In this document: one piece after another, positions 18,368 to 32,259 of the stretch
Numbering within the stretch: position 1 is the first letter of the stretch
How the letters are laid out: the number at the start of each line of letters is the position of its first letter
Notes under the pieces: generated by a model
The model's database searches: none
The model's input: the letters and a program-made list of their open reading frames with translations, nothing else
What the model was told of the DNA's origin: nothing
Assembly: GCF_027497235.1 (NCBI RefSeq)
Contig: NZ_CP114902.1
Location: 496,001 to 560,000 of the forward strand
Source of the DNA: Micromonospora sp. WMMD1128
GTDB lineage: Bacteria; Actinomycetota; Actinomycetes; Mycobacteriales; Micromonosporaceae
Direction of reading: 5' to 3'
Length of the DNA stretch: 64,000 bases
Position numbers and translations under genes: made by a program

Positions 18368-18417
18368 GCGGGGCCCCTTCCTCTACCGAAAGCGTTAAGC
18401 GGGGCCCCCGCCTTACC
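18363..18417 (+). repeat. Direct repeat of GTTAAGCGGGGCCCC at the thiE-thiO junction
   Basis: The 15-mer GTTAAGCGGGGCCCC occurs at 18363 and again at 18394, each followed by a C/T-rich stretch ending TACC. GGGGCCCC is itself a palindrome. This motif resembles a repeat I recall as common in Micromonospora and Salinispora intergenic DNA. It overlaps the thiE stop and the upstream alternative start of thiO. Confidence 0.75.
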
Positions 18418-18420
18418 GAT

Positions 18421-21204
<2,784 letters not shown>

Positions 21205-21283
21205 CCACGGAGGGATCAAGCCTGACCGCCCGGAGTGGGCATGGTCGGCCGCAGCCCTCACCGCAACCAGAGAAGGAAAGACA

Positions 21284-23673
<2,390 letters not shown>

Positions 23674-23698
23674 GCACCCGTCCGTCCGCCCGTGGGGT

Positions 23699-23778
23699 GG
23701 CCGGACGCCCGTTCGGCGAAGTGGCGGTATCCGGCCGGCAGGGATGCCACCACTTCGCCGTCGTGGCGTCGATCATTG
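23699..23778. repeat. Dispersed palindromic element, copy B
   Basis: An 80-nt element with inner arms GGCGAAGTGGCGGTATCC (23715-23732) and GGATGCCACCACTTCGCC (23742-23759). It is flanked by GGCCGGACGCC on the left and GATCATTG on the right. It aligns over its whole length with the reverse complement of copy C (56199-56280). It lies just behind thiC and may also act as its terminator. Confidence 0.75.
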
Positions 23779-23903
23779 ACCGGAACTCGCTACCCACCCT
23801 GTCTCGCGTTCCTTCGCCTGCGCGGCGTCCCGAGTGGACCTGCTACTTGGTCCGCAATGTCCCCCTGGAGGAGCCGTTTCGGACCAAGATCTGGGCACCG
23901 GCC

Positions 23904-26618
23904 TCAGTCGCGGTGGTGCCGGCCGGTGCGCAGGGAGCGGGCGTCGTCGGCGTTGTCGTCGGCGGCGAGGCCGGCGACCCAGTCGACGTACTCCTCGTCC
24001 GGCGTGGCGCTCGGCCCGGCCGCGTCGTCGGCCGGTTCCGAACCGCTCCGGTCCCGGTTGCGCCGGAACAGGCCGCGTCGGCCCTTCGACTTCCCGCCGG
24101 CAGCCTCGGCGTCGTCCGGCCCGGCGTGCCGGCCCGGCGTCGCCTCCCGGTCGGAAGGCTCCGCACCCGGACCGGTCGTGGCCGTTCCCGCGTCGCCGCC
24201 CTGAGCCGGCACGGTCGCGCCGGATCCGGTCCGACCGGCGGAGCGGGCGTTGGTGGCGAGGGCGTCCCATCCTGTGCTCCGGCCCGGCTCGGGGGGGCCC
24301 TGGTGGCGCGGACGGGGTGCCGACTCGGCCCGGCCCGTCGCGCCGTCGCCGTCCCGCTCGGTCACGGCGCGGCCCCGTGCGCCGGCCGGCTCACCCGGCG
24401 CGGCCGGCTCACCCGGCGCGTTGGTCGGCTTGCCTGGCGCGTTGGTTGGCTTGCCTGGCGCGGGCGGCTTTCCGGGTCCGGTCGACGGTTCTCCCGGTGC
24501 GGTGGCGTCGGCCGGGCGGGTCGGGCGGCTCGCCGCCGGGGGGATCGGCCAGGCCGGCCGCACGTCCCCCGGTCGTTCGGGCACGTCGTCGAAGATGGAG
24601 AACCGCGGCCGGGGCGACGCGGGCGGGGTGGGGCTGTCGGCCGAGTCGGCGGCGAAGAAGAAGCTGCGCGGGCGGCGGGCCGGCTTCGGTGCCGCGGTCG
24701 GCGGCTCGGCCGGCGCGATGGGGTCGGCCTGGGCGATGGGATCGGCCTGGGCGATGGGGTCGGCCGGCGCCGGGACGGACGCACCGGCCGTGGCGGCTCC
24801 GGCTGCCGGCCGGGTGGCTGCCGGCGGGGCCACGGGCTGCGGGGCGGCTGCCGGCGGGGTCACCCGCTGCGTGGCGGTGGGCGGCGGGGCCACGGGCTGG
24901 GGGGCGGTGGGCGGCGGGGCCACGGGCTGGGGGGCGGCAGCTGGCGGGGCCACCGGCTGGGGTGCGGCGGGTGGTGGGCTCACGGGCGACGGAGCGGCGG
25001 CCGGCGGGGCGACGCGGCGGCCGGCGGGCCGCCGGGCAGCGGTCGGCGTGCCGTCGTTCCCGATGGGCGCCGGAGCAGGGCCGCCGGCCGGCCTGTCCCC
25101 GTCCACCGCCGGCTCCGCGGGGCGGTCCGTCGGCGTCGGCCCGTCCGCCGTCGGCGTGGACCGGGCGGCGGTGCGGCCCCGCCGCGGCCGGGTGGCCCGC
25201 GGCGTCGCGGCCGGCTTGGCCGCGTCGACGGGCGCGGCGTCGGCCGTCGCCGGCGCCGTGCGTGGCTCGGCATCGATCGGCGGCGTGCGTGGTTCGACGT
25301 CGATCGGCGGCGTGCGTGGTTCGACGTCGGTTGTCGGCGTGCGTGGCTCGGCGTCGGTTGCCGGCGGGGCCGTCCGGGGCTCGGGTCCGGTCCGGACCGG
25401 TTCGGCCGTCGCCGGTGGCTCGACTCCGGCCGGCCCGCCCGCCGGCGCCCCGGTGCCGCTGCCGAGCGGATCCGGCCCGGTCGGAGGCTGCGGACCGGGG
25501 CGACCGGCGGCCAGGACGTCGATGGCCGAGGTCCGCCGGCCCGGCGGCAACAGGCCGGGCATCGGCAGGCCGCGGGTTGCGCTCTCGTCGTTCGACCCGC
25601 CGGCCTCCGGCCAGTCCCAGTGCGCGGGTGCCGGCGCGCCGGCCGAGGTCGGGGTCGGGGTCGGGGTTGCGACGGCGGAGGCCGGGGTGGGCGGGGTGGC
25701 CGAGGCGGTAACCCCGGCCGGCAGCGGCGCGAGGATGTCGGTGGGCTCGACGGCGCCGGTGCCGCCGGGGACCGGCCGGCGCAGCACCGAGGTGGCGGTC
25801 GAGCCGAGGGCGCCGGCGACGATCGCGATCAACGCGCCGTAGTAGGGCGCGAGCTGGTAACGGTCGGCCGTCGTGCCCGGCCCCGCGGTCAGGTAGGCGA
25901 ACGCCACGAGCACCGGCCCGGCCGCCCCGGCCGCGCCGCCGACAAGCGGCGGATGCCCGGCCCGACGGGCCAGCAGGCCGATCGCGCCGCCCGCGAGCAG
26001 GGCCAGCGTGGGCAGCAGCAGCATCGACAGGCGTTGCGCCGCGGCGGCATCCAGCCAGGACGGCTCGAGGACGCCGAGGCGTACGGTGGTCAGCGGCCGG
26101 TTGGCGACGACCGTGGGGGCGACGGAGAGCAGGGCCAGCAACCAGACGACCCCGGCGGTGCACGCGACACCCCAGCCGAACGGCGGCTTGAGCAGTACGG
26201 CGATCGCCGCGCCGGCGCCCACCACCGCGCCGAGGACGGCGCAGATGCCGGCGGCCCAGGCCGGGTCGACGGAGCCGCCCAGCTCGGCCGCGCGGGCCGG
26301 CTGCATGCAGAGCGGGGCGACGACGATCGCGCCCAGCGCGCTGACGCCGGCGACGGCGAGCAGCTCGGTGGTGCCGCCGGGCCGGTCGTCCCGGCGGCCG
26401 AGACGTTCGGTGAGGACGGCCCCGGCGACGGCGGCGACCGCGGCGACCCAGGCGACCCAGGCGAGCTGGGCGGGCCACCTGTTGACCGAGCCGTCGACGA
26501 ACGCGCCGTCGAGGCGGACGACGCCGAAGCCGTACGCCACGCCCAGCTGGCCGGCGCCGGCCAGCACACTCACCCCGAGCGCCGTGAGCAGCAGCCTGCC
26601 CCACGTCCGAAAGGCCAT
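23904..26618 (-). CDS. Large Pro/Ala-rich polytopic membrane protein, unknown function
   Basis: A 904-residue protein. The first 290 residues contain about eight hydrophobic helices (for example LLLTALGVSVLAGAGQL and AICAVLGAVVGAGAAIAVLL-like segments). The remaining 600 residues are low-complexity Pro/Ala/Thr sequence with internal repeats such as APQPVAPP, PIDVEPRTP, PGKPTNA and PIAQAD. The protein ends in a more ordered acidic stretch (DEEYVDWVAGLAADDNADDA). I do not recognise a named family. ATG 26618 is 7 nt after a TAACGT box. It lies downstream of the cupin gene on the same strand. Confidence 0.75.
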   Translation of the reverse strand: MAFRTWGRLLLTALGVSVLAGAGQLGVAYGFGVVRLDGAFVDGSVNRWPAQLAWVAWVAAVAAVAGAVLTERLGRRDDRPGGTTELLAVAGVSALGAIVVAPLCMQPARAAELGGSVDPAWAAGICAVLGAVVGAGAAIAVLLKPPFGWGVACTAGVVWLLALLSVAPTVVANRPLTTVRLGVLEPSWLDAAAAQRLSMLLLPTLALLAGGAIGLLARRAGHPPLVGGAAGAAGPVLVAFAYLTAGPGTTADRYQLAPYYGALIAIVAGALGSTATSVLRRPVPGGTGAVEPTDILAPLPAGVTASATPPTPASAVATPTPTPTSAGAPAPAHWDWPEAGGSNDESATRGLPMPGLLPPGRRTSAIDVLAAGRPGPQPPTGPDPLGSGTGAPAGGPAGVEPPATAEPVRTGPEPRTAPPATDAEPRTPTTDVEPRTPPIDVEPRTPPIDAEPRTAPATADAAPVDAAKPAATPRATRPRRGRTAARSTPTADGPTPTDRPAEPAVDGDRPAGGPAPAPIGNDGTPTAARRPAGRRVAPPAAAPSPVSPPPAAPQPVAPPAAAPQPVAPPPTAPQPVAPPPTATQRVTPPAAAPQPVAPPAATRPAAGAATAGASVPAPADPIAQADPIAQADPIAPAEPPTAAPKPARRPRSFFFAADSADSPTPPASPRPRFSIFDDVPERPGDVRPAWPIPPAASRPTRPADATAPGEPSTGPGKPPAPGKPTNAPGKPTNAPGEPAAPGEPAGARGRAVTERDGDGATGRAESAPRPRHQGPPEPGRSTGWDALATNARSAGRTGSGATVPAQGGDAGTATTGPGAEPSDREATPGRHAGPDDAEAAGGKSKGRRGLFRRNRDRSGSEPADDAAGPSATPDEEYVDWVAGLAADDNADDARSLRTGRHHRD

Positions 26619-26625
26619 GTCGGGC

Positions 26626-26631
26626 ACGTTA
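26626..26631 (-). promoter_or_regulatory. Leaderless-type -10 box of the large membrane protein
   Basis: TAACGT on the minus strand is exactly 7 nt before the ATG at 26618. It suggests the gene has its own promoter, separate from the upstream cupin transcript. Confidence 0.5.
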
Positions 26632-26693
26632 CGGCCCGGTGGGGTGGTTCGCCACCTTGCCACCGCGCGGCGCGCTGAACGGCGTCGGCGTGG

Positions 26694-27002
26694 CTACTTC
26701 AACTCGACCAGGCGGGCGAGGTAGGTGGTGTCGCCGACGTTCGTCAACATGTGCACGGCGCCCGGGTCGCGGTAGACCACCCCGCCGGTGGGCTCGTCGG
26801 CGTCGATCGTGGTGCCGTCGACCGTCTGCACCACGTTCTTCGCGCCCTCGACCGCCACGACGAGGTAGGGGTGGTCGTGGCGGTGCAGCGGCTGGCGTTC
26901 GCCCGGCTCCAGCCGGATGTGCCAGACGCGTACCCGGTCGTTCTCGTAGACGATCTCCTGGCCCACCGGGCCGAGTTCGAGGTCGGTGTGCGGGTGGGTC
27001 AT
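26694..27002 (-). CDS. Small cupin-domain protein
   Basis: A 102-residue single cupin. The metal-binding motif is visible as GERQPLHRHDHPYLVVAVEG (His-x-His) and the second cupin motif as DPGAVHMLTNVG. The ATG at 27002 overlaps the stop of the LLM oxidoreductase gene (ATGA), so the two are translationally coupled. The reaction is unknown. The coupling suggests it acts on the same small molecule as the oxidoreductase, or binds it. Confidence 0.85.
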   Translation of the reverse strand: MTHPHTDLELGPVGQEIVYENDRVRVWHIRLEPGERQPLHRHDHPYLVVAVEGAKNVVQTVDGTTIDADEPTGGVVYRDPGAVHMLTNVGDTTYLARLVELK

Positions 27003-27949
27003 CGCGGTCCGTCCAGGTGGGGGAGCACCTCGGCGGCGATGAGCTCCACGTGGTCGAGGTCGTCGAAGTCGATCAGCCGCAGGTGCACCCGGGTGGCGCC
27101 GATCGCGGCGAACTCGCCGAGCCGTTCGACGAGCTGGGCGGGGGAGCCGACCACCGGGTCCTCCGGCGGGAGGGCACTCGTGACGTGCAGCGGCGCGGCC
27201 CGGCGTCGCGCCTCGGCGTCGGTGCGCCCGATGGCCACCACGATGCCGGCGGAAAGCGTCAGCGGCGCACGTCCGGACGCGTCGCGCCCGAAGCGGTCGC
27301 ACGCCTCGCGAACCCGCTCGTACGCGGCGGCCGTCTCGTCGACGCTCTTGAACGGCATGTTGAACTCGTCGGCGTACCGGGCGGCCAGCTCGGGGGTGCG
27401 CTTCGGTCCCCGGCCACCGATGATCACCGGCGGCCCGGGTTGCTGCACCGGCTTGGGCAGCGCGGGCGCGTCGGTCAGTTGGTAGTGGTCGCCGCGGAAG
27501 CTGTACGTCTCGCCGGGCGGGGTGCGCCACAACCCGGTGACGATCTCCAGTTGCTCGGCCAGCCGGTCGAACCGCTCGCCGACGGGCGGGAACGGGATGC
27601 CGTACGCGGTGTGCTCCCGTTCGAACCAGCCGGCGCCGATGCCCAGCTCGACCCGTCCGCCGCTCATCCGGTCGACCTGGGCGACCATGACGGCCAGCGG
27701 CCCGGGGAGCCGGAAGGTGGCGGAGCTGACGAGCGTGCCGAGCCGGATCCGGGTGGTCTCCCGGGCCAGCGCGGCGAGCGTCAACCAGGCGTCGGTGGGG
27801 CCGGGCAGCGCCGGCTCGTCCCCCATCGCCCGGTAGTGGTCGGCGCGGAAGAAGCCCTCGAAGCCGGTCTCCTCGACCAGCCGGGCGAACCGGAGCTGGT
27901 CGTCGTAGTCCGCTCCGCGGTGGGGTTCGGTGAAGACCGAGACCCGCAT
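26999..27949 (-). CDS. LLM-class (F420- or flavin-dependent) oxidoreductase
   Basis: A 316-residue luciferase-like TIM-barrel protein. It begins MRVSVFTEPHRGADYDDQLR and contains RIRLGTLVSSATFRLPGPLA and VELGIGAGWFEREHTAYGI, typical of the bacterial luciferase superfamily. Actinobacterial members often use F420, but the cofactor cannot be told here. ATG 27949 has GGGAGG 9 nt upstream and is preferred over GTG 27955. The gene follows the ABC ATPase with almost no gap. Confidence 0.88.
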   Translation of the reverse strand: MRVSVFTEPHRGADYDDQLRFARLVEETGFEGFFRADHYRAMGDEPALPGPTDAWLTLAALARETTRIRLGTLVSSATFRLPGPLAVMVAQVDRMSGGRVELGIGAGWFEREHTAYGIPFPPVGERFDRLAEQLEIVTGLWRTPPGETYSFRGDHYQLTDAPALPKPVQQPGPPVIIGGRGPKRTPELAARYADEFNMPFKSVDETAAAYERVREACDRFGRDASGRAPLTLSAGIVVAIGRTDAEARRRAAPLHVTSALPPEDPVVGSPAQLVERLGEFAAIGATRVHLRLIDFDDLDHVELIAAEVLPHLDGPR

Positions 27950-27951
27950 GC

Positions 27952-28767
27952 TCACCGTCCTCCCGCCGCCGCGGCCCGCGACGGCGTCTCGGTCGACGCG
28001 GGTACGCCGGGGGCGTCCCGCTCCATCAGGAGTTCGTGCAGCTCGGCGCTGATCCGCGCCACGTCGGCCAGGTGCGCGTGCCGGCCCAGGGTGCGGGGCC
28101 GGGGGACGGCCACCTCGACCACCTGGCGGATCCGGCCGGGACGCGGGCTGAGCACGACGACGCGGTCGGCGAGCAGCACCGCCTCGTCGATCGAGTGGGT
28201 GACGAAGACGATCGTCGCCTTCGTGTCCATGTGCACCCGCTGGAGCTCGCCGGAGAGTTCCTCCCGGGTGAGCGCGTCGAGCGCGGAGAACGGCTCGTCC
28301 ATCAGCATCACCCGGGGGGAGCCGATCAGCGAGCGGCAGAGCGAGACGCGCTGCTGCATGCCGCCGGAGAGCTCGTGCGGGAGGCGCTTCTCGAAGCCGC
28401 CCAGCCCGGCCATCTCCAGCAGCTCGCGGGCGCGGTCGCGGTGCTTCGCCCGGCTCCAGCCGAAGATCTCCACCGGCAGCAGGACGTTGTCGAGCACCGT
28501 GCGCCAGGGCAGCAGCGCCGGACGTTGGAACAGCATGGCGACGTCCTGGCGCGGCTTCGTGATCGGCGTGCCGGCGACGGTGATCTCACCGGCGGTGGCC
28601 GGCAGCAGGCCGGCGATCATGCGCAGCAGGGTGGACTTCCCGCAGCCGGAGCGGCCGAGGACGGCGACGAACTCACCGTCGGCGACGTCGAGGTCGATGC
28701 CGCGCAGCGCCTCCACCCGCCCCGAGCGGCCGTCGAAGGTGCGGGACACCCCGGACAGTCGGATCAT
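27952..28767 (-). CDS. ABC transporter ATP-binding protein (nitrate/sulfonate/taurine type)
   Basis: A 271-residue ATPase of the SsuB/TauB type: Walker A GRSGCGKST, Q-loop AMLFQRPALLPWRTVLDNV, signature LSGGMQQR, Walker B VMLMDEPFSALD and switch His in VTHSIDEAV. It should energise the permease at 30184 and the binding protein at 29056, both encoded on the other strand. ATG 28767 has a CGGGAG ribosome binding site upstream and directly precedes the ABC fold. It is the first gene of a leftward unit with the LLM enzyme and cupin. Confidence 0.92.
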   Translation of the reverse strand: MIRLSGVSRTFDGRSGRVEALRGIDLDVADGEFVAVLGRSGCGKSTLLRMIAGLLPATAGEITVAGTPITKPRQDVAMLFQRPALLPWRTVLDNVLLPVEIFGWSRAKHRDRARELLEMAGLGGFEKRLPHELSGGMQQRVSLCRSLIGSPRVMLMDEPFSALDALTREELSGELQRVHMDTKATIVFVTHSIDEAVLLADRVVVLSPRPGRIRQVVEVAVPRPRTLGRHAHLADVARISAELHELLMERDAPGVPASTETPSRAAAAGGR

Positions 28768-28813
28768 CTCCCGCCGGCTCCCTTCCACCGTCGTCACGAT
28801 CGCGAGCCCGGCC

Positions 28814-28842
28814 AGCCTAGCGGGAACCGTGCTTATAGCACC
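28814..28842 (-). promoter_or_regulatory. Putative promoter and operator of the ABC ATPase unit
   Basis: On the minus strand GGTGCT (28842-28837) and TAGGCT (28819-28814) are 17 nt apart, giving a leader of about 40 nt to the ATG. The palindrome GTGCT-TAT-AGCAC at 28829-28841 overlaps the -35 region, as expected for a repressor operator. Confidence 0.45.
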
Positions 28843-28892
28843 GTCCGGGGTGGACGTCAGTCCGCTTCCTGTCACGCGACTTCGTTTCCTTT

Positions 28893-28913
28893 CCGCAACC
28901 CGGACGGTTGCGG
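28893..28913. promoter_or_regulatory. Perfect 8-bp inverted repeat in the divergent transporter promoter region
   Basis: CCGCAACC and GGTTGCGG are separated by CGGAC. TTGCGG at 28908 could be the -35 of a rightward promoter with TACGCT at 28933 (19-nt spacer). A regulator binding here could control the binding-protein gene at 29056. Confidence 0.4.
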
Positions 28914-29055
28914 CACGTCATCAGCCTTCTCGTACGCTGTTGCGCGCGAAGAGTCCCCTCGCGACGGTCCAGTCGGTCGATCCCCCCTGCCGACCCCGTC
29001 GAACCCACGACCCGACCGGCGTAGATGTCCTGGTCGGAAAGGACATGGTGTACAG

Positions 29056-30084
29056 ATGAGAAGGTTGACCCGTACGGTCGCCGCCGCGGCGCTGGCGACC
29101 GCCCTCGCCCTGGTGGGCGGCTGCAGCAGCGACTCGGATTCCTCCGACGGCGACGGCGGCAGCGGCGGGGCGACGGAGAAGGTGACCTACCTCACCTCGT
29201 TCGGTAACTTCGGCCGTGACTCCTACGCCTGGGTGGCGAAGGACAAGGGCTTCTTCAAGGAGGCCGGCTTCGACGTCGACATCAAGCCCGGTCAGGGCAC
29301 CGGTTCCGTCATCCAGACAATCACCGGCGGCCAGGCCGACTTCGGTCCGATCGACCTGACCGGTGGCATCCTCCAGCTCGGCAACGGCGAGGCCAAGGAC
29401 TTCGTCGCGGTGGCGGCGATCCAGCAGCGCACCATGGCCGCCATCGTCACGGTCGAGGGCAAGAACATCGCCACCCCGAAGGACCTCGAGGGCAAGAAGC
29501 TCGCCGACACCCCGACCTCCGTCGTGCGCAACCTCTTCCCCACGTACGCCCGGCTGGCCGGCATCGACGGCAGCAAGGTGACCTGGGTCAACGGTGACGC
29601 GCAGGGCCTCATCGGCCTGCTCGCCGCCGGATCGGTGGACGGCATCGGCCAGTTCGTCGTCGGCCAGCCCACGGTCGAGACGGTGGCGAAGAAGAAGCCT
29701 GTCGTCCTGCCCTACAGCAACGTGATGCAGGACCTCTACGGCAATGCGCTGATCACTTCCACCAAGATCGCCAAGGAGAAGCCGGAAATGGTGAAGAAGT
29801 TCACCGCCGCGCTGCTCAAGGGTCTGGAGTACTCGCTGGAGCACCCAGACGAGGCGGGCGAGATCCTGAAGAAGAACGTGCCGGCCGCCATCCCGGCCGC
29901 CGCCTCCGCCGAGCTGAAGCTGATGGCCGCCTACGTCCGGTCGAGCAACTCCGGCACCGCGATCGGCACGCTCGACAGCGGCCGGGTGGCCAAGAGCATC
30001 GCGCTGCTCCAGGGCGCGGGCGCGCTCAAGCAGAACCTCACCCCCGACCAGATCATCAACTTCGACCTCGCGCCGAAGGCCTGA
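29056..30084 (+). CDS. NMT1/THI5-like ABC transporter substrate-binding lipoprotein
   Basis: A 342-residue lipoprotein: basic start, hydrophobic stretch and lipobox LVGGC with the modified cysteine at about C23, then a Ser/Asp/Gly linker. The mature part is an NMT1/THI5-type periplasmic-binding fold (VTYLTSFGNFGRDSYAWVAK, then GFFKEAGFDVDIKPGQGTGS). Such proteins bind pyrimidine precursors, taurine/sulfonates or nitrate. The ligand here is not known; the nearby thiamin operon makes a pyrimidine conceivable. ATG 29056 directly precedes the signal peptide. Confidence 0.88.
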   Translation: MRRLTRTVAAAALATALALVGGCSSDSDSSDGDGGSGGATEKVTYLTSFGNFGRDSYAWVAKDKGFFKEAGFDVDIKPGQGTGSVIQTITGGQADFGPIDLTGGILQLGNGEAKDFVAVAAIQQRTMAAIVTVEGKNIATPKDLEGKKLADTPTSVVRNLFPTYARLAGIDGSKVTWVNGDAQGLIGLLAAGSVDGIGQFVVGQPTVETVAKKKPVVLPYSNVMQDLYGNALITSTKIAKEKPEMVKKFTAALLKGLEYSLEHPDEAGEILKKNVPAAIPAAASAELKLMAAYVRSSNSGTAIGTLDSGRVAKSIALLQGAGALKQNLTPDQIINFDLAPKA

Positions 30085-30101
30085 CCGGTCGGCTCGGGCA
30101 C

Positions 30102-30141
30102 GGGGGTGCGACCGGCCGGACCTCCGGTGGGTCGCACCCCC
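30102..30141 (+). terminator. Hairpin between binding protein and permease genes
   Basis: Perfect 12-bp arms (GGGGGTGCGACC and complement) enclose a 16-nt loop. It lies within an apparent operon, so it probably acts as a partial terminator that keeps binding protein in excess over permease. Confidence 0.65.
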
Positions 30142-30183
30142 TTCGCGTGCCGGTCGTCCGACCGGCCGAAGAAGGAGGACACG

Positions 30184-31026
30184 TTGACGCAGTTGACCGA
30201 GGCCCGGCCCGGGGCGCGGGAGGAGCCGGCTCCGGCGGCGACCGCCCGGCGCGGGCCTGTCGTACGCCCGGCCGTGGTCGCCTTGCCGGCGCTCGGGCTG
30301 GTCATCGCGGTGGCCGTCTGGTGGCTGGTCACGTCCGTGCTGCACCTGGTGCACCCGGCCGCGTTGCCGCCGCCGCAGGCGGTGACCCGTTCGCTTGCGG
30401 ACACCACCGACGTGCTGCTGCCCGCCCTGGGGTTCACCACCTGGATGACCCTGTCCGGCTTCCTGCTCTCGTCGATCGTCGGCGTGCTGATCGGGATGGC
30501 GCTGGCCGCGTCCCGCCGGGTGGAGCGAATGTTCGCGCCGCTGCTGGTGGCGGTGAACGCGGTTCCGAAGATCGCCTTCGGCCCGCTGCTCGTGGTGGCC
30601 GTGGGCTTCGGGCAGAAACCCATCCTGACCATGGTGTTCCTGCTCTGCTTCTTCCCGATCGTGCTCTCCACCGCCACCGGGCTGACCACCACCCCGGCCG
30701 ACCTGGCGGAACTGGGCCGGTCGCTCAACGCCTCCTGGTGGCAGTCGTTCCGCAAGGTGCGCCTGCCGGCCGCGCTGCCGCAGATCTTCGTCGGCCTCAA
30801 GGTGTCCATGCCATTGGCCGCGATCGGCGCGGTGATCGGGGAGTTCTATTCGGACCGGCCCGGCCTGGGCTATCAGATCCTCCAGTACAACGGCGTCGGT
30901 GACACCGCGACCGCCTGGGCGGCCATCATGCTCGTGGCGCTGATGAGCATCGTGCTCTACGCGGCCCTGAGCGCGATCGAGCGGCTCGCTCTGCCGTGGG
31001 TACGGGCCACCACCTCGGCCCGCTGA
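30184..31026 (+). CDS. ABC transporter permease
   Basis: A 280-residue inner-membrane permease of the SsuC/TauC type with about six transmembrane helices. The EAA loop that contacts the ATPase is recognisable as ELGRSLNASWWQSFRKVRLP, followed by ALPQIFVGLKVSMPLAAIGA. The TTG start at 30184 was chosen because GAAGGAGGACACG, a strong ribosome binding site, lies directly upstream; an upstream ATG at 30106 would place coding sequence across the terminator hairpin. Confidence 0.9.
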   Translation: MTQLTEARPGAREEPAPAATARRGPVVRPAVVALPALGLVIAVAVWWLVTSVLHLVHPAALPPPQAVTRSLADTTDVLLPALGFTTWMTLSGFLLSSIVGVLIGMALAASRRVERMFAPLLVAVNAVPKIAFGPLLVVAVGFGQKPILTMVFLLCFFPIVLSTATGLTTTPADLAELGRSLNASWWQSFRKVRLPAALPQIFVGLKVSMPLAAIGAVIGEFYSDRPGLGYQILQYNGVGDTATAWAAIMLVALMSIVLYAALSAIERLALPWVRATTSAR

Positions 31027-31074
31027 CCACCGCGGGTGTGGCCCCGTCACGCCCGGGGGCCACACCCGCGGTGG
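31027..31074. terminator. Perfect 19-bp bidirectional terminator
   Basis: The arm CCACCGCGGGTGTGGCCCC has a perfect complement 10 nt later. It fills almost the whole gap between the convergent permease and LivK-like genes. Confidence 0.85.
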
Positions 31075-31077
31075 TGA

Positions 31078-32259
31078 CTAGCCAGCCAACCGCCAACGAC
31101 CGCCCCGCGCGACCAACGTGGTCAACGCCTGCGGCATCAGCCCCGAGTGGTTGTCCGGCGTCAACCGGATCGGGCCGGAGAGGCCGTCGAGCTGCGCCGT
31201 CTCCAGCACGTCGCGCAGCGCGTCCCGGTTGATGTCGCCCGCCTCCCCGCCGGCGCGCTGCTCGGCGTCGGCGATCAACTGGATCGCGTCCGCCGCGAAC
31301 GAGGAGAAGCCGTTGTAGCCGCCCCACCGGGCGGTGTAGTCCTGGAACCACTGCCGGCGGGCCGCCTTGGCCGGGGTGGTGGCGATGACGTCGTCGATCA
31401 CCATCGTCTGCGTGAAGATCAGGGTGGCCTGCTCGGTGGAGCGGGCCGACGGGCCGAGGAACAGGTCACCGGCGGCCGAGGCGTCGAAGAACAGCGACCC
31501 GTTGAACTTGTCCTGCCGGGCGGTGGTGGCGGCGAGCGTCGCCTGCTCCGGGGGCGTCCAGAGGATCAGGGCCTGCGGCTTGCGGTCGGTCAGCTCGTCG
31601 ATCTGCGTGCTCACCTCGGTGTCGGTGGCCCGCACCGACTCGGCGGCCACCAGCCGCACCGTGGTCTTGTCGAACTCCCGACGCAGCGCGGAGAGCCCTT
31701 CCTGGCCGTACCCGTCGGCGCTGTGCAGCACGGCCACCTTCCGGATGCCGCGCCGGGTCAGCTCGGTGGTGAGTGCGGCTGCGCTGTCGACCGCGTTGGG
31801 GGCCAGCTTGAAGACGTACCGTCGCTGGTCCACCGGTTCGGTGACGGCGCCGGCGGCAGCGAGCGCGATGGTCGGAATGCGCTTGTCGTTGATCGTGCGG
31901 GCCGCGCCGACCGCGCATTCGTTGCAGCCGCCCATGATGACGGCGCTCACCTGTGAGTCGCCGCTGAAATCGTTGATGTTCCGCAGGGACTCGGCCGCGT
32001 CCGAACGGTTGTCCTTGATCCTCAGCTCGATCTTCCGGCCGCCAAGCGCGCCGGAGGCGTTGAGCTGCTCCTTCTTCAGTTCCAGAGCCCTCTGGTACAC
32101 CTTGCCGATCGACGCGGAGGCGCCCGATAGTTCGAGGTCGGCGGCGATGACGATCGGGCTGGTGTCCTGCGGTTCCCCGCCGATCCCGCAGCCGGTGAGC
32201 GTGGTGGCCAGCACGGCCGATGCGAGCACCGCGATGCTCGCGGAGCGGATGGGGCTCAA
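31078..32259 (-). CDS. LivK-like periplasmic binding lipoprotein
   Basis: A 393-residue protein with a lipobox LTGC (C24) and a type-I periplasmic-binding fold of the branched-chain amino acid receptor family: IVIAADLELSGASASIGKVYQ, then GNCECAVGAA-like ligand-pocket residues and KVAVLHSADGYGQEGLSALR. No ABC permease or ATPase partner of that family is nearby. Instead it lies divergent from a conservon sensor kinase, so a ligand-presenting role is possible (inference). The TTG start at 32259 has GGAGGAC upstream. Confidence 0.85.
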   Translation of the reverse strand: MSPIRSASIAVLASAVLATTLTGCGIGGEPQDTSPIVIAADLELSGASASIGKVYQRALELKKEQLNASGALGGRKIELRIKDNRSDAAESLRNINDFSGDSQVSAVIMGGCNECAVGAARTINDKRIPTIALAAAGAVTEPVDQRRYVFKLAPNAVDSAAALTTELTRRGIRKVAVLHSADGYGQEGLSALRREFDKTTVRLVAAESVRATDTEVSTQIDELTDRKPQALILWTPPEQATLAATTARQDKFNGSLFFDASAAGDLFLGPSARSTEQATLIFTQTMVIDDVIATTPAKAARRQWFQDYTARWGGYNGFSSFAADAIQLIADAEQRAGGEAGDINRDALRDVLETAQLDGLSGPIRLTPDNHSGLMPQALTTLVARGGRWRLAG

